Positions 19,432 to 29,850 of a DNA stretch of 64,000 nt are shown here, one piece after another. How positions within the stretch are numbered: the stretch's first letter is position 1; the number at the start of each line of letters is the position of its first letter. Source of the stretch: Starkeya sp. ORNL1 (GTDB lineage Bacteria; Pseudomonadota; Alphaproteobacteria; Rhizobiales; Xanthobacteraceae); NCBI RefSeq assembly GCF_012971745.1, contig NZ_CP048834.1, forward strand, positions 558,001 to 622,000, given 5' to 3'. Below the pieces are notes generated by a model. The model searched no databases. It saw only the letters and a list, made by a program, of their open reading frames with translations, and was not told where the DNA came from. Position numbers and translations under genes: made by a program.

Positions 19432-20549
19432 GCGCGCCGCCGGGCGCGGGGGTCGATGACTGGCTGATGCAGGCCGCGCTGGCCGCCGGCCGCCGCAATC
19501 TCGGCATGACCTGGCCCAACCCCGCGGTCGGTGCGCTGGTGGTGCGCGAGAGCGGGCAGGGGCCTTTGATCCTCGCCCATGCCGGCACCGCGAAGGGCGG
19601 GCGCCCTCATGCCGAGCCGCAGGCGCTCGCCGACGCCGGGGAGGCCGCGCGCGGCGCCACGCTCTACGTCACGCTGGAGCCCTGCTCGCATCATGGTCGC
19701 ACGCCGCCCTGCGTCGATGCCATCCAGGCGGCCGGCATTTCGCGCGTGGTGGCGGCTATCGAGGATCCGGACATCCGCGTTGCCGGGCGTGGCTTTGCCT
19801 TCCTGCGCTCGCAGGGCATCGAGGTGACTACCGGCATCGGCACCGAGGAGGCGCGCCTCGCCCATGCCGGCCATATTCGCCGTGTCACGCTCGGGCGCCC
19901 GCACCTCATGCTGAAACTCGCCGTCTCGGCCGACGGCAAGGCCGGGCTCGCCGGCCGGCGCCCGGTCGCGATCACCGGCGAGGCCGCGCGGCGCCAGGTG
20001 CATCTGATGCGCGCCACCCACGATGCCGTGCTCACCGGCATCGGCACCGTGCTGTCCGACGATCCGCAGCTCACCTGCCGGCTGCCCGGCATGCTCGACC
20101 GTTCGCCGGTGCGGGTGGTGCTCGACAGCACGCTGCGGCTGCCGCTTGCCTCAGCTTTGGTCGCCACCCACGAGATTGCCCCGCTCTGGCTGATCGCCGC
20201 CGAGGACGCCCCGGCCGACCGCGAGACCACGCTCACCGAGATAGGCGTCGAGGTGATGCGGGTGCGCCGCCGCCCAAATGGCGGGCTCGACCTCCACGAG
20301 GCCCTGCATCTGCTCGCCATGCGCGGCATCACCCGGCTGATGGTGGAGGCGGGGCCGCGGGTCGCGGCAGCCTTTGTGCAGGATGGGCTGGTCGACGAGG
20401 CGGATATCTTCACCGCGCCGGCAACGCTCGGCACCGACGCAATCGATGCCTTGCACGGCTTGCCGCTCTCCGCCCTCGACGCTTATCTGAGCGAGACCGA
20501 AACCGCGATGCACGGGCCCGATCGCCTGCGCGTATTGAGGCGAGCCTAG
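19428..20549 (+). CDS. ribD: Bifunctional riboflavin deaminase/reductase RibD
   Basis: A 373-residue two-domain enzyme for the second and third steps of riboflavin synthesis. The deaminase domain (about 10-150) has the zinc ligands H61, C86 and C95 with E63 as proton shuttle ([19 protein letters not shown]). The reductase domain (about 155-373) starts [13 protein letters not shown]. The ATG overlaps the nrdR stop by ATGA, so the ribD frame extending further upstream is a shadow. It is followed by ribE, ribH, nusB and thiL. No FMN riboswitch is seen; the cluster probably depends on the glyA-nrdR promoter or a constitutive one. Confidence 0.96.
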   Translation: MSAPPGAGVDDWLMQAALAAGRRNLGMTWPNPAVGALVVRESGQGPLILAHAGTAKGGRPHAEPQALADAGEAARGATLYVTLEPCSHHGRTPPCVDAIQAAGISRVVAAIEDPDIRVAGRGFAFLRSQGIEVTTGIGTEEARLAHAGHIRRVTLGRPHLMLKLAVSADGKAGLAGRRPVAITGEAARRQVHLMRATHDAVLTGIGTVLSDDPQLTCRLPGMLDRSPVRVVLDSTLRLPLASALVATHEIAPLWLIAAEDAPADRETTLTEIGVEVMRVRRRPNGGLDLHEALHLLAMRGITRLMVEAGPRVAAAFVQDGLVDEADIFTAPATLGTDAIDALHGLPLSALDAYLSETETAMHGPDRLRVLRRA

Positions 20550-20554
20550 AGATC

Positions 20555-21145
20555 ATGTTCACCGGCATCATCACCGATGTGGGCGAGGTGGCGCGGATCG
20601 AGCCGCGCAACGACGTCCGCCGCCTGACCATCCTGACCCGCTACGACACGTCCAGTATCGACCTCGGCGCCTCCATCGCCTGTTCGGGCGTCTGCCTGAC
20701 GGTGGTCGGCACCGATGAGGGTACGTTCGACGTCGAGGCGGCGCCGGAGACGCTGGCCATCACCACGGTCAGCGGGTGGGGGCCGGGCACCCGCATCAAT
20801 CTGGAACGCGCGCTGAAGATCGGCGACGAGCTCGGCGGCCATATCGTCCAGGGCCACGCCGACGGCGTCGCCAAGGTGATTTCCCGCGAGGATCTCGGCG
20901 AGACCACGCGCTTCTGGTTCGAGGCGCCCGAGGCACTCGCCCGCTTCATTGCGCCGAAGGGCTCGGTTGCGCTCGACGGCACCTCGCTCACCGTGAACGA
21001 GGTCGAAGGCGCGCGCTTCTCCTGTTTGCTGATCCCGCACACGCTTTCGCACACCGCGTGGGGCGAGGTGCGAGCTGGGAACGTTGTCAATATCGAAATC
21101 GACATGATGGCCCGCTACGCTGCGCGGCTTGCGGAGTTCCGCTGA
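20555..21145 (+). CDS. ribE: Riboflavin synthase, alpha subunit
   Basis: A 196-residue trimeric enzyme that dismutates two 6,7-dimethyl-8-ribityllumazine molecules to riboflavin. It shows the two lumazine-binding repeats of the family: MFTGIITDVGEV with SIACSGVCLTVV in the first half, and GGHIVQGHADGVA with SVALDGTSLTVNEV in the second. It starts five bases after ribD, so is co-transcribed. Confidence 0.96.
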   Translation: MFTGIITDVGEVARIEPRNDVRRLTILTRYDTSSIDLGASIACSGVCLTVVGTDEGTFDVEAAPETLAITTVSGWGPGTRINLERALKIGDELGGHIVQGHADGVAKVISREDLGETTRFWFEAPEALARFIAPKGSVALDGTSLTVNEVEGARFSCLLIPHTLSHTAWGEVRAGNVVNIEIDMMARYAARLAEFR

Positions 21146-21188
21146 GCCCTGTACGTCCTCGACCCGTCCATCTGCATGAGGTTGCTCC

Positions 21189-21671
21189 ATGGCGAGCCCG
21201 CGCCCGCCGCGTGCCTCCGATGACGCCCCGGTCCACGGGCGCGTGCTCATCGTCGAGGCCCGCTTCTATGACGATATCGCCGACGAACTGCTGGCCGGCG
21301 CCACCGCCGCGCTGACGCATGCGGGGGCGAGCTATGACGTCGTTACCGTGCCCGGCACGCTGGAAGTGCCGCCCGCGGCCGCCATCGCGCTCGATGCCGC
21401 GGCCCATGCCGGCCATCCCTATGATGCGGTAGTGACGCTCGGTTGCGTGATCCGCGGCGAGACCTATCATTTCGAGATCGTCGCCGGGGAATCCGCCCGT
21501 GCGCTGATGGACCTCGCGGTCGCCCGCAAGATGCCGCTCGGCAATGGTATCCTCACCGTCGAGACCGACGAGCAGGCATGGGTGCGTGCCCGTGTGGCCG
21601 ATGGCGACAAGGGCGGCGGTGCCGCCAAGGCGGCGCTGTCGCTGCTGCGTCTCAAACGCAAGGTCGGGTGA
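21189..21671 (+). CDS. ribH: 6,7-dimethyl-8-ribityllumazine synthase
   Basis: A 160-residue lumazine synthase that condenses the pyrimidine product of the RibD pathway with dihydroxybutanone phosphate. Conserved parts: [37 protein letters not shown] and [15 protein letters not shown]. An N-terminal extension of about 15 residues is not conserved. It lies 43 bases after ribE and three bases before nusB. Confidence 0.96.
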   Translation: MASPRPPRASDDAPVHGRVLIVEARFYDDIADELLAGATAALTHAGASYDVVTVPGTLEVPPAAAIALDAAAHAGHPYDAVVTLGCVIRGETYHFEIVAGESARALMDLAVARKMPLGNGILTVETDEQAWVRARVADGDKGGGAAKAALSLLRLKRKVG

Positions 21672-21674
21672 GGC

Positions 21675-22160
21675 ATGTCCACGACGCCGACCAAGCCCGT
21701 CAACCACAAGCCGATCCGCAAGAGCGCGGCGCGGCTCAATGCGGTGCAGGCGCTCTACCAGATGGATGTCGCGGCGACCCCGTTGCCGGAGATCCTCGCC
21801 CAGTTCGAAAGCCACTGGATCGGCCGCGAGATCGAAGGCGACGAGATCGCCCCGGCGGATCTCACGCTGTTCCGCGATATTGTCGGCGGCGTGCTGCGCG
21901 AGCAGCGCACGATCGATCCGGTGCTCGACGCCGCTCTGGTGAATGGCTGGCCGCTGAAGCGTATCGAGGCGGTGTTGCGCGCCGTGCTGCGCGCCGGTGC
22001 CTATGAACTCGCCAGCCGCATGGATGTGCCGGCGCGCGTCGTGGTGGCGGAATATGTCAATGTCGCCGCCGCCTTCCTCGACCGCGAGGAGACCGGCATG
22101 GTGAACGCCGTGCTCGACGGGCTCGCGCGGGAGAAGCGCGCCGACGAATTCACCAGCTAG
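21675..22160 (+). CDS. nusB: Transcription antitermination factor NusB
   Basis: A 161-residue helical RNA-binding protein that, with NusE (S10), NusA and NusG, supports antitermination on rRNA operons. It shows the N-terminal RKSAARLNAVQALYQMD, the middle LKRIEAVLRAVLRAGAYEL and the C-terminal VVAEYVNVAAAFLDREETGMVNAVLD. The position after ribH is the standard one. Confidence 0.96.
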   Translation: MSTTPTKPVNHKPIRKSAARLNAVQALYQMDVAATPLPEILAQFESHWIGREIEGDEIAPADLTLFRDIVGGVLREQRTIDPVLDAALVNGWPLKRIEAVLRAVLRAGAYELASRMDVPARVVVAEYVNVAAAFLDREETGMVNAVLDGLAREKRADEFTS

Positions 22161-22169
22161 GGGCGAGAG

Positions 22170-23177
22170 ATGAGCTCGGGTTCGGGCGAGGGCGGCTCCG
22201 CCGAGGACAGGCTGATCGCCCGGCTGTTCGCGCCATTGGCGCGGCACCCCGGCGCGCTCGGGCTATTGGACGATGCGGCGGTGATCGCGCCGCCGCCGGG
22301 CCACGACCTGGTGCTGACCAAGGACGCACTGGTCGCCGGCGTGCATTTCTTCCCCGAGGACCCGCCGGCCTCGATCGCCCGCAAGGCGCTGCGGGTGAAC
22401 CTTTCCGACCTCGCCGCCAAGGGCGCCGATCCGCTCGGCGTGCTGCTGGCCTTCGCAGTGCCACCGGATATGGGCGAGGCGGCGCTGGCCGCGTTCGCAC
22501 GCGGTCTCGGCGAGGACTGCACCGCTTATGGCGCGCCGCTGCTCGGCGGCGACACGGTACGCACGCCCGGCCCCTTCACCGTCTCCATCACCGCACTCGG
22601 CACGGTGCCGGCGGGGCGGATGGTGACGCGGCTCCATGCCGGGGCAAAACAGGCCATCGTCGTCACCGGCACCATTGGCGACGCGGCGCTCGGTCTCGCT
22701 TTGCGGCTCGATCCCAAGCGTGCCGGCTTTGCCGGGCTCAGCCCCGCGCATGTTGCCTTCCTGAAGGATCGCTATCTGCATCCGCGCCCCCGCCTGGTGC
22801 TGAGCACGGCGCTGCGCGAGCATGCCAGCGCGGCGATGGATGTCTCGGACGGGCTCATCGGCGACCTCGCCAAGCTGCTCGCGGCCTCGCGCATCGCCGG
22901 CCGGATCGAGGCGGCGCGGGTGCCGCTCTCCGCCGCCGCCCGTGCCGCGATCGCGGCGGAGCCGACGCTGTTCGAGACCGCGCTTACCGGTGGCGATGAT
23001 TACGAGATTCTCGCGGTGATGCCTGAGGAACGGCTCGACGCCTTCGGCGCGGTCGCCACTGCAGCGGGCGTCGGCGTGACTGTGCTCGGCCGGACGCTCG
23101 CCGGCGAGGGGCTGGCGGTCGAAGCGGCGGATGGCGCGCCAATGGTGCTTGAGCATCAGAGCTTCAGTCATTTCTGA
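22170..23177 (+). CDS. thiL: Thiamine-monophosphate kinase
   Basis: A 335-residue ATP-dependent kinase that makes thiamine diphosphate from the monophosphate. Family marks are LLDDAAVIAPPPGHDLVLTKD, the metal site near LRVNLSDLAAKGADPLG, GGDTVRTPGPFTVS, MDVSDGLIGDLAKL and GGDDYEI. It begins nine bases after nusB and closes the riboflavin/nusB run. Confidence 0.95.
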   Translation: MSSGSGEGGSAEDRLIARLFAPLARHPGALGLLDDAAVIAPPPGHDLVLTKDALVAGVHFFPEDPPASIARKALRVNLSDLAAKGADPLGVLLAFAVPPDMGEAALAAFARGLGEDCTAYGAPLLGGDTVRTPGPFTVSITALGTVPAGRMVTRLHAGAKQAIVVTGTIGDAALGLALRLDPKRAGFAGLSPAHVAFLKDRYLHPRPRLVLSTALREHASAAMDVSDGLIGDLAKLLAASRIAGRIEAARVPLSAAARAAIAAEPTLFETALTGGDDYEILAVMPEERLDAFGAVATAAGVGVTVLGRTLAGEGLAVEAADGAPMVLEHQSFSHF

Positions 23178-23271
23178 GCCTGTACCAAAGGCTGACATTC
23201 TACGGATTGCCACGGTTGTATTCCGGCCCTAGCTTCGCGGAGAAGGGGCGGACAGATCGGGAACCCAAAGA

Positions 23272-24036
23272 ATGAAGACGTTAAGGATCATAGCGGCCGC
23301 TGCGATTCTCGCGCTCGGCGCCAGCGCGGCGCATGCGGAGATGAAGAAGGTGCGCATCGGCACCGAGGGCGCCTATCCGCCCTTCAATTCGGTGAGCACC
23401 TCCGGCGAACTGGTCGGGTTCGACATCGACATCGCCAAGGCGCTCTGCGCCAAGATGAAGGTCGAGTGCACCTTCGTCGCCCAGGACTGGGACGGCATCA
23501 TTCCGGCGCTGCTGGCCAAGAAGTTCGACGCCATCGTCGCCTCGATGTCGATCACCGAGGAGCGCAAGCAGAAGGTCGCCTTCACCGTCCCGTATTATTC
23601 GACGCCGGGCAATTTCATCGCGCCGAAGGACACCAAGCTCACCGACCTCTCGCCGGCCGGACTGAAGGGCAAGACCATCGGCACGCAGTCCTCGACCACC
23701 GCGTCGGTGTATCTGGAGGAGAAGTACAAGGACAGCGACATCAAGCTCTATCCGACGCAGGACGAGGCCAACGCCGATCTCGCCAATGGCCGGCTCGACA
23801 CCATCCTGGCCGATAAGTTCGTGCTCTACGAGTGGCTGGAGAAGACCGACGCCGGCAAATGCTGCAAGTTCATCGGCGCCGACATCAAGGACGTGAACCC
23901 CGAGGGCACCGGCATCGCCGTGCGCAAGGAAGACAATGAACTGCGCGAGGCGCTGAACAAGGCGATCAAGGAGATCGTCGCCGACGGCACCTACAAGAAG
24001 ATCAACGAGAAGTATTTCCCCTTCAATATCTATTGA
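23272..24036 (+). CDS. Polar amino-acid ABC transporter substrate-binding protein (ArgT/HisJ-like)
   Basis: A 254-residue periplasmic binding protein, family 3. A signal peptide ends near AAHA (residue 22). The mature protein begins KKVRIGTEGAYPPFNSV and has LVGFDIDIAKALC and WDGIIPALLAKKFDAIVASMSITEERKQKV, as in lysine/arginine/ornithine or histidine binding proteins. A cysteine pair (GKCCKF) lies in the second lobe. No permease or ATPase lies beside it. An excellent terminator follows, so it is monocistronic. Confidence 0.88.
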   Translation: MKTLRIIAAAAILALGASAAHAEMKKVRIGTEGAYPPFNSVSTSGELVGFDIDIAKALCAKMKVECTFVAQDWDGIIPALLAKKFDAIVASMSITEERKQKVAFTVPYYSTPGNFIAPKDTKLTDLSPAGLKGKTIGTQSSTTASVYLEEKYKDSDIKLYPTQDEANADLANGRLDTILADKFVLYEWLEKTDAGKCCKFIGADIKDVNPEGTGIAVRKEDNELREALNKAIKEIVADGTYKKINEKYFPFNIY

Positions 24037-24051
24037 TCGGCATTGTTGACC

Positions 24052-24087
24052 GCGGACCCGGCGCCCGCCGGGTCCGCTTTGTCTTTT
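24052..24087 (+). terminator. Intrinsic terminator after the amino-acid-binding protein
   Basis: GCGGACCCGGC (24052-24062), loop GCCC, GCCGGGTCCGC (24067-24077): a perfect 11-base stem followed by TTTGTCTTTT. It begins 16 bases after the stop. Confidence 0.9.
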
Positions 24088-24113
24088 CTCTCGCGTCCGA
24101 TCTCGGTGAACCC

Positions 24114-25355
24114 ATGAAGTCCGATACCATCGTCCTGGGCGCCGGCATTGTCGGCACCTCGGTGGCGGTCAACCTTGCGCTCTCCGGTGCCAAGGTGACG
24201 CTGATCGACCGCCGCGGCCCGGGCGAGGAGACCTCCTACGGCAATGCCGGCCTCGTCGAGCGCGCCTCCATCTATCCGGTGGCATTTCCGCACGAGCTCA
24301 AGGCGATCATCGACGTCGTGCTGAAACGCAATCCGGCGGCGAACTACCATTGGAGCGCGCTGCCTGGCCTCGCGCGCTGGCTGTACGCTTACTGGCGCGC
24401 CTCCTCGTCCGAGGGCGTCCTGTCCTATGCCCGCACCATCGAGAAGTTGCTGGCGTTCAGCCTGTCCGAGCACGAGCGGCTCGCCGGGCCGGCCGGCGCC
24501 CTGCATTATTTCCGCGAGGGCGGCTGGCTGAAGGTCTATCGCAGTGAGGCGGGGCTTGCCCGTGAGCGTTCCGAGTTCCCGCTGGCGCGCAATTATGGGC
24601 TGACGCCGCGCGAGATCACGGTCGACGAGGCGCTGACTCTGGAGCCGAATCTCAGGCCGATCTTCCACGGCGCCGTGCTCTGGTCCGACCCGCAGTCGGT
24701 CTCAAGTCCGGGCGGGGTGACCAAGGCCTATGCCGACTATTTCCGCAAGCTTGGCGGCACCATCGTCCAGGCCGATGCGCGGGCGCTGGCGCCGATTCCC
24801 GGCGGCTGGCGGGCGGTGACCGAGGATGGCGGCGTCGACGGCGCCAATGCCGTGGTCGCGCTCGGGCCGTGGGCACCGGACGTGCTGCGCTCGCTCGGCC
24901 TGCGTCTGCCATTCGCGGTGAAGCGCGGCTATCACATGCACTATGCCCCCGCCGGCGGCGCCGGCCTGTCGCGGCCGGTACTCGACGAGGAGGGTGGCTA
25001 TGTCATCACCCCGATGGAGCAGGGCATTCGCCTGACCACCGGCGTCGAGTTCGCCCGTCGCGACGCGCACAAGACCCCGGTGCAGCTTGACTGGACCGAG
25101 CCGCTGGCGCGCGAACTGTTTCCGCTCGGGCCGCGCCTCGAGGCGGAACCCTGGATGGGGTGCCGTCCGGCCTTTCCCGACATGCTGCCGGTCATCGGCC
25201 CGGCGCCGGGGCGCCCCGGCCTGTGGCTCGCCATCGGCCACCAGCATCTGGGCTTCACGCTCGGCCCGGCGACCGGACGCCTCATCGCCGAAATGATGAG
25301 CGGGGCGACGCCGTTCACCGATCCGGCGCCGTTCTCGGCCGCGCGCTTGCGCTGA
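24114..25355 (+). CDS. FAD-dependent oxidoreductase, D-amino-acid dehydrogenase (DadA)-like
   Basis: A 413-residue flavoprotein of the DAAO/DadA family. The N-terminal dinucleotide fold is [21 protein letters not shown] with the acidic end of beta-2 at LIDRR. Next come [13 protein letters not shown] and the C-terminal [37 protein letters not shown], typical of DadA-like dehydrogenases that oxidise D-amino acids and feed electrons to quinone. The exact substrate cannot be read. The ATG at 24114 is chosen because the longer frame begins inside the upstream terminator. The amino-acid-binding protein just upstream may be functionally related. Confidence 0.85.
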   Translation: MKSDTIVLGAGIVGTSVAVNLALSGAKVTLIDRRGPGEETSYGNAGLVERASIYPVAFPHELKAIIDVVLKRNPAANYHWSALPGLARWLYAYWRASSSEGVLSYARTIEKLLAFSLSEHERLAGPAGALHYFREGGWLKVYRSEAGLARERSEFPLARNYGLTPREITVDEALTLEPNLRPIFHGAVLWSDPQSVSSPGGVTKAYADYFRKLGGTIVQADARALAPIPGGWRAVTEDGGVDGANAVVALGPWAPDVLRSLGLRLPFAVKRGYHMHYAPAGGAGLSRPVLDEEGGYVITPMEQGIRLTTGVEFARRDAHKTPVQLDWTEPLARELFPLGPRLEAEPWMGCRPAFPDMLPVIGPAPGRPGLWLAIGHQHLGFTLGPATGRLIAEMMSGATPFTDPAPFSAARLR

Positions 25356-25585
25356 AACGCCGTCATTTTGGCTGCCATGCCGCGTCAGCATGCCGCAAGC
25401 GCTGTAATGTCAGCGGATTATGCGGTTTGCGCCCAAGGTTTCGTTGCGGGTGGCGCGACTTTTTGGCACGCTCGCCGCAATTCGGGCCCAGGGGCGGCGG
25501 ACTAGGGCACCGAGGCCGGCAAAGTGCGGCCAACCGACAACAACGATCCCGCCGCTTCGGAAACAGCCTAGGTGGGATTGAACTC

Positions 25586-27727
25586 ATGCTTTCTCTATTT
25601 CTGATCGTGCTCTGCGGCTTGCTGTCGATCGCCTATGGCGTCTGGGCATTCCGGGAGGTCATGTCGTCTGACCCCGGCACCATGCGCATGCAGGAGATCG
25701 CGGGCGCGATCCGCGAAGGCGCGCAGGCCTATCTTGCGCGGCAGTACACGACCATCGCCGTCGTCGGCGTGGTCATCTTCCTCATCGTCGGTTTCATGCT
25801 CGGCTGGCTGGTCGCCATCGGCTTCCTGATCGGCGCGGTGCTCTCCGGCATTGCCGGCTTCATCGGCATGAATGTCTCGGTGCGCGCCAATGTCCGCACC
25901 GCGCAGGCGGCGACGCAGTCGCTGGAGGGGGGCCTCGACCTCGCCTTCAAGGCGGGCGCGATCACCGGCCTGCTGGTGGCCGGCCTCGCGCTGATGGGTG
26001 TCACGATCTATTACGGCGTGCTTACCCGTGGGCTGGGCTTCGCTCCGGGCGCCCGCACGGTGGTCGACTCGCTGGTGGCACTCGGCTTCGGCGCCTCGCT
26101 GATCTCGATCTTCGCCCGCCTCGGCGGCGGCATCTTCACCAAGGGCGCCGATGTCGGCGGTGACCTCGTCGGCAAGGTGGAGGCCGGCATCCCCGAGGAT
26201 GATCCGCGCAATCCCGCCACCATCGCCGACAATGTCGGCGACAATGTCGGCGACTGCGCCGGCATGGCGGCTGACCTGTTCGAGACCTATGCGGTGACGC
26301 TGGTCGCCACCATGGTGCTCGCCATCATCTTCTTCGGCACCAATGCGGCGCTGCTCGGCTCGATGCTCATCTATCCGCTCGCCATTGGCGCGGTGTGCAT
26401 CATCACCTCGATCGCCGGCACCTTCTTCGTCAAGCTGCCGGCGAGCCGCTCGATCATGGGCGCGCTCTATCGCGGCTTCATCGCCACCGCCGGCCTCTCG
26501 GTGGTCGCGGTCGCCATCGTGACCTGGCTGGTCATCGGCTTCGGGCCGATCGCCGGCACCGACTTCACCGGCCTCTCGCTGTTCCTGTGCGGGCTGGTCG
26601 GGCTGGCGGTGACCGGGCTGATCGTCTGGATCACCGAATACTATACCGGCACCGGCTTCCGCCCGGTGGTGTCGATCGCCCAGGCCTCGGTCACCGGGCA
26701 CGGCACCAACATCATCCAGGGCCTCGCCGTGTCGCTCGAATCGACCGCGCTGCCGACCTTGGTGATCATCGCCGGCATCCTGTTCGCCTACGGCCTCGCC
26801 GGCCTGTTCGGCATCGCCATCGCCGCGACCACGATGCTGGCGCTCGCCGGCATGGTGGTGGCGCTCGACGCCTTCGGCCCGGTCACCGACAATGCCGGCG
26901 GCATTGCCGAAATGGCGGGCCTGCCCAAGGAAGTGCGCCAGTCCACCGACGCGCTCGACGCGGTCGGCAACACCACCAAGGCGATCACCAAGGGCTATGC
27001 CATCGCCTCTGCCGGGCTCGGAGCGCTGGTGCTGTTCGCGGCCTATAATCAGGACCTGAAATACTTCACCGCGCAGGCGACGCCGGGCAGCTATTTCGAA
27101 GGCGTGACGCCGAACTTCTCGCTGGAGAACCCCTACGTCGTCGTCGGCCTGCTGTTCGGCGGCCTGCTGCCGTTCCTGTTCGCCGCCATGGGAATGACGG
27201 CAGTGGGGCGTGCAGCCGGCGCCATCGTCGAGGAGGTGCGCCGGCAGTTCCGCGAGAAGCCCGGCATCATGCAGGGCACCGAGAAGCCGGACTATTCCCG
27301 CGCGGTCGACCTGCTCACCAAGGCGGCGATCAAGGAGATGATCGTGCCCTCGCTGCTGCCGGTGCTCTCGCCGGTGGTGTGCTACTTCGTCATCTATCTG
27401 GTGGCGGGCGGTGGGGTCGCCGGCAAGTCGGCGGCGTTCTCCGCGCTCGGCGCCATGCTGCTCGGCGTGATCGTCACCGGCCTGTTCGTCGCCATCTCGA
27501 TGACCTCGGGAGGCGGCGCCTGGGACAATGCGAAGAAGTCGTTCGAGGATGGCTTCGTCGACAAGGACGGGGTGCGCCACTTCAAGGGTTCCGAGGCCCA
27601 CAAGGCTTCGGTGACCGGCGATACCGTCGGTGATCCCTACAAGGACACCGCCGGCCCGGCGGTGAACCCGATGATCAAGATCACCAATATCGTCGCGCTG
27701 CTGCTGCTGGCCATGCTCGCGCACTGA
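25586..27727 (+). CDS. hppA: K+-independent membrane-bound proton-pumping pyrophosphatase
   Basis: A 713-residue integral membrane enzyme with about 16 segments that couples pyrophosphate hydrolysis to proton export. The substrate loop reads [13 protein letters not shown] followed by [24 protein letters not shown] with its acidic clusters; a second cluster is [16 protein letters not shown]. The potassium determinant reads [10 protein letters not shown]: lysine at this place marks the K+-independent class. C-terminal GGAWDNAKK and [22 protein letters not shown] are complete. The ATG at 25586 yields the usual first segment. It is convergent with bamE over a shared terminator. The antisense strand shows a long spurious frame. 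Confidence 0.95.
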   Translation: MLSLFLIVLCGLLSIAYGVWAFREVMSSDPGTMRMQEIAGAIREGAQAYLARQYTTIAVVGVVIFLIVGFMLGWLVAIGFLIGAVLSGIAGFIGMNVSVRANVRTAQAATQSLEGGLDLAFKAGAITGLLVAGLALMGVTIYYGVLTRGLGFAPGARTVVDSLVALGFGASLISIFARLGGGIFTKGADVGGDLVGKVEAGIPEDDPRNPATIADNVGDNVGDCAGMAADLFETYAVTLVATMVLAIIFFGTNAALLGSMLIYPLAIGAVCIITSIAGTFFVKLPASRSIMGALYRGFIATAGLSVVAVAIVTWLVIGFGPIAGTDFTGLSLFLCGLVGLAVTGLIVWITEYYTGTGFRPVVSIAQASVTGHGTNIIQGLAVSLESTALPTLVIIAGILFAYGLAGLFGIAIAATTMLALAGMVVALDAFGPVTDNAGGIAEMAGLPKEVRQSTDALDAVGNTTKAITKGYAIASAGLGALVLFAAYNQDLKYFTAQATPGSYFEGVTPNFSLENPYVVVGLLFGGLLPFLFAAMGMTAVGRAAGAIVEEVRRQFREKPGIMQGTEKPDYSRAVDLLTKAAIKEMIVPSLLPVLSPVVCYFVIYLVAGGGVAGKSAAFSALGAMLLGVIVTGLFVAISMTSGGGAWDNAKKSFEDGFVDKDGVRHFKGSEAHKASVTGDTVGDPYKDTAGPAVNPMIKITNIVALLLLAMLAH

Positions 27728-27744
27728 CGCGAGCGTCCCGACAC

Positions 27745-27779
27745 GAAAAAGCCCCGCGTCGCTCGTCGGCGCGGGGCTT
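27745..27779 (-). terminator. Intrinsic terminator between hppA and bamE
   Basis: AAGCCCCGCG (27749-27758) and CGCGGGGCTT (27770-27779) form a perfect 10-base stem. On the minus strand it is followed by TTTTTC, so it ends bamE transcripts strongly; on the plus strand the tail is poor (CCTATT), so it may serve hppA only partly. Confidence 0.85.
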
Positions 27780-27808
27780 CCTATTGGCGGCCGGAAAATG
27801 TTCCGGAG

Positions 27809-28336
27809 TTACATGCCGAGGCCGGGATTCAGCGTGCTGGCGGTGAAGAGCTGGCCGAGGAAGGAGAGTTCCTGGCCGCTGGTCGGCGTGGTGCGCGAGG
27901 CGAAGTCGAACACCTTGCCGTCCTTCAGCCCGTAGTCGGCGATGCGCGTGACGCGCTTGTCCTTCTTGTCGAAATAGACCGCCATGACACGCTGGTCGAC
28001 CACTTCCGGCTTCAGGAACATCACCTTCTTGGTCTTCTGCGAGATGTAATAGAACACCTCGCCATCCACGGTGGCGACGGTCGAGGGCGTGCCGAGCACC
28101 AGCAGCACCTGCTCCTGGCTGGAGCCGACCGGCACCTGCTCAAGCGAACCGTCGGTGGCGACATAGCCGCGCTGGCGTTCGGTGACGAAACCGGTGGGCG
28201 TGCGCGGCAGGCCAAGAGTCGCCGTCGGGATCACCGTGCCACTGGAGCAGGCAGACGCGCCGAGCGCGACCGCAAAGCAAGCGGCGAGGGCGAGGCCGCG
28301 CCGGCGGGCGGTGAGCGTCGTCCGCTCAGAGATCAT
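27809..28336 (-). CDS. bamE: Outer membrane protein assembly factor BamE (OmlA-like lipoprotein)
   Basis: A 175-residue lipoprotein: a signal with lipobox GASAC puts the lipidated cysteine at C30. The SmpA/OmlA domain follows, with QVPVGSSQEQVLLVLGTPSTV and VFYYISQKTKKVMF and then VDQRVMAVYFDKKDKRVTRIADYGL. BamE supports the BAM complex that folds outer-membrane beta-barrels. Start at 28336 is supported by GGAG nine bases upstream; an ATG at 28351 is the alternative. It is divergent from the bc1 chaperone gene. Confidence 0.9.
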   Translation of the reverse strand: MISERTTLTARRRGLALAACFAVALGASACSSGTVIPTATLGLPRTPTGFVTERQRGYVATDGSLEQVPVGSSQEQVLLVLGTPSTVATVDGEVFYYISQKTKKVMFLKPEVVDQRVMAVYFDKKDKRVTRIADYGLKDGKVFDFASRTTPTSGQELSFLGQLFTASTLNPGLGM

Positions 28337-28579
28337 AGGCAAGCACTCCATTACCCGACCGTTCCCCTTTATCCTGAAGCGCGGCAGCCATCCAGAGGCA
28401 TCCCCGGCAAGGCCCCGTCCGTCGATACCGTGCCGTGTCAAAGCGACGCCGCATTCGCGGGGCTTTGTGGGGCCGATATCGACCGCATTCTCCTTGCCAC
28501 CCTCGGCCGGCCGCGCTAACCCGCCCGTTCGTATCCTGGAGGGCCAGGCGGGCCGGCAAGCATCGGACGGCAGACGGAC

Positions 28580-29137
28580 ATGATTCTGCGCTTCTTCCGC
28601 CGCGACGACGGACGCGCGACCATCGAGCGCCTCTATGGCGCGATCGTGGCGCAGTCCCGCAATCCGGCGTTCTATACGGATTTCGCGGTGCCGGACACCA
28701 TTGCCGGGCGCTTCGAGATGATCCTTCTGCATGCTTTTGCGCTGTTCCATCGCCTGAAGGACGAGCCGGAGGAGCGTCGCGCGCTCGGCCAGCGCGTGTT
28801 CGACGAATTCTGCCGCGACATGGATTCGAACCTGCGCGAGATGGGCGTCGGCGATCTCACCGTGCCGAAGAAGATGAAGCGCGTGGCCGAAGCCTTCTAT
28901 GGCCGCGCCGGGGTCTATGACGCCGCGCTGGCCGCGGGCGACAATGCCGCGCTCCAGGACGCGCTGCTGCGTAACGTCTATGCTTCCGACGCCGCGCGGG
29001 CGGGCGAGGCGGAACGGCTCGCCGCCTATGTGCGCGGCCTGGCCGCTGCGCTGGCCGGACAGTCCTTCGAGAGCCTCGCCGCCGGCGAGATAGTGTTTCC
29101 TGCCGCTGCGCCGGCGCCCATTGCCGAGACCACGTGA
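28580..29137 (+). CDS. Ubiquinol-cytochrome c chaperone family protein
   Basis: A 185-residue protein matching the Cbp3-like ubiquinol-cytochrome c chaperone family, which in mitochondria assists assembly of cytochrome b into complex III. Characteristic parts: YGAIVAQSRNPAFYTDFAVPDT, FHRLKDEPEERRALGQRVFDEF, DMDSNLREMGVGDLTVPKKMKRV and YGRAGVYDAAL. Its stop overlaps the start of the DUF177 gene (TGATG). Confidence 0.9.
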   Translation: MILRFFRRDDGRATIERLYGAIVAQSRNPAFYTDFAVPDTIAGRFEMILLHAFALFHRLKDEPEERRALGQRVFDEFCRDMDSNLREMGVGDLTVPKKMKRVAEAFYGRAGVYDAALAAGDNAALQDALLRNVYASDAARAGEAERLAAYVRGLAAALAGQSFESLAAGEIVFPAAAPAPIAETT

Positions 29138-29691
29138 TGAACGATACGCCCAGATCCGCTAAGCCTGCCCTCAGCCAGTCCGTGGTGGTGGCGCACCTGC
29201 CGGAAGACGGCCAGACTTTCCGCGTCACGCCGGACGAGGCGACCCGCGCGGCGCTGGCGAAGGAATTCAGCATCGTCGCCATTCCCGCGCTCAAGGCCAC
29301 TGTCACGCTCACCCCGGACGGGCGCGGCGGCGTGCGGGTCGGCGGCCATGTCGAGGGCACCGTTCGCCAGACCTGCGTGGCGACCCTGGAGCCGTTCGAT
29401 GCGCCGGTCTCCGAAGAGATCGAGATGCATTTCGTGCCCGAGGACCGGCTTCCCGAGATGCGGCCCGGCGCCGAGATCGAGGTTGGGGCAGATGAACTGC
29501 CTGATCCGCTGGTCAATGGCGCGGTCGATATCGGCGCCGTGGTCAGCGAATTCCTGGCGCTCGGCATCGATCCCTATCCGCGCAAGCCCGGCGCGGTGTT
29601 CGAGGTGCCGCCATTGCCCGGGGCCGAGGAGGAATCGCCCTTCAGCGCGCTGGCGCGGCTGCGGCGCGACGAGCCGAAGGGCGAGGAATGA
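29137..29691 (+). CDS. DUF177 (YceD-family) protein
   Basis: A protein of about 184 residues in the DUF177/YceD family, which in other bacteria is linked to 23S rRNA and large-subunit assembly and normally lies before rpmF and plsX. Recognisable pieces: GHVEGTVRQTCVATLEPFDAPVSEEIEMHFVPED and GAVDIGAVVSEFLALGIDPYPRKPGAVF. It starts in the TGATG overlap with the chaperone gene; a GTG three bases earlier is in frame. No rpmF follows; plsX begins 160 bases later. Confidence 0.88.
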   Translation: MNDTPRSAKPALSQSVVVAHLPEDGQTFRVTPDEATRAALAKEFSIVAIPALKATVTLTPDGRGGVRVGGHVEGTVRQTCVATLEPFDAPVSEEIEMHFVPEDRLPEMRPGAEIEVGADELPDPLVNGAVDIGAVVSEFLALGIDPYPRKPGAVFEVPPLPGAEEESPFSALARLRRDEPKGEE

Positions 29692-29850
29692 GCGGCACAA
29701 TTGCCGCGCCGGCACGACAGGCTATTGTCACGGCCCCGCGCTTGAGGCATCCGTGAGCGCCGCGCGCTGAACGTCCGCGCGCTGAACGTCATCGTGCCGA
29801 TCCCATTTTTGTCCGATCCGTTTGGACCGACCAGGAATTCGAACCACCTT

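Noticed and set aside
19428..23177. FMN riboswitch before the riboflavin genes
   Set aside because: ribD overlaps nrdR by four bases, leaving no room for an aptamer, and none is recognised before glyA or nrdR.
25595..27724. Open frame of 709 codons antisense to hppA
   Set aside because: A shadow of GC-rich third positions: His/Asp/Glu/Arg-rich product, no family resemblance, covers the well-supported hppA exactly.
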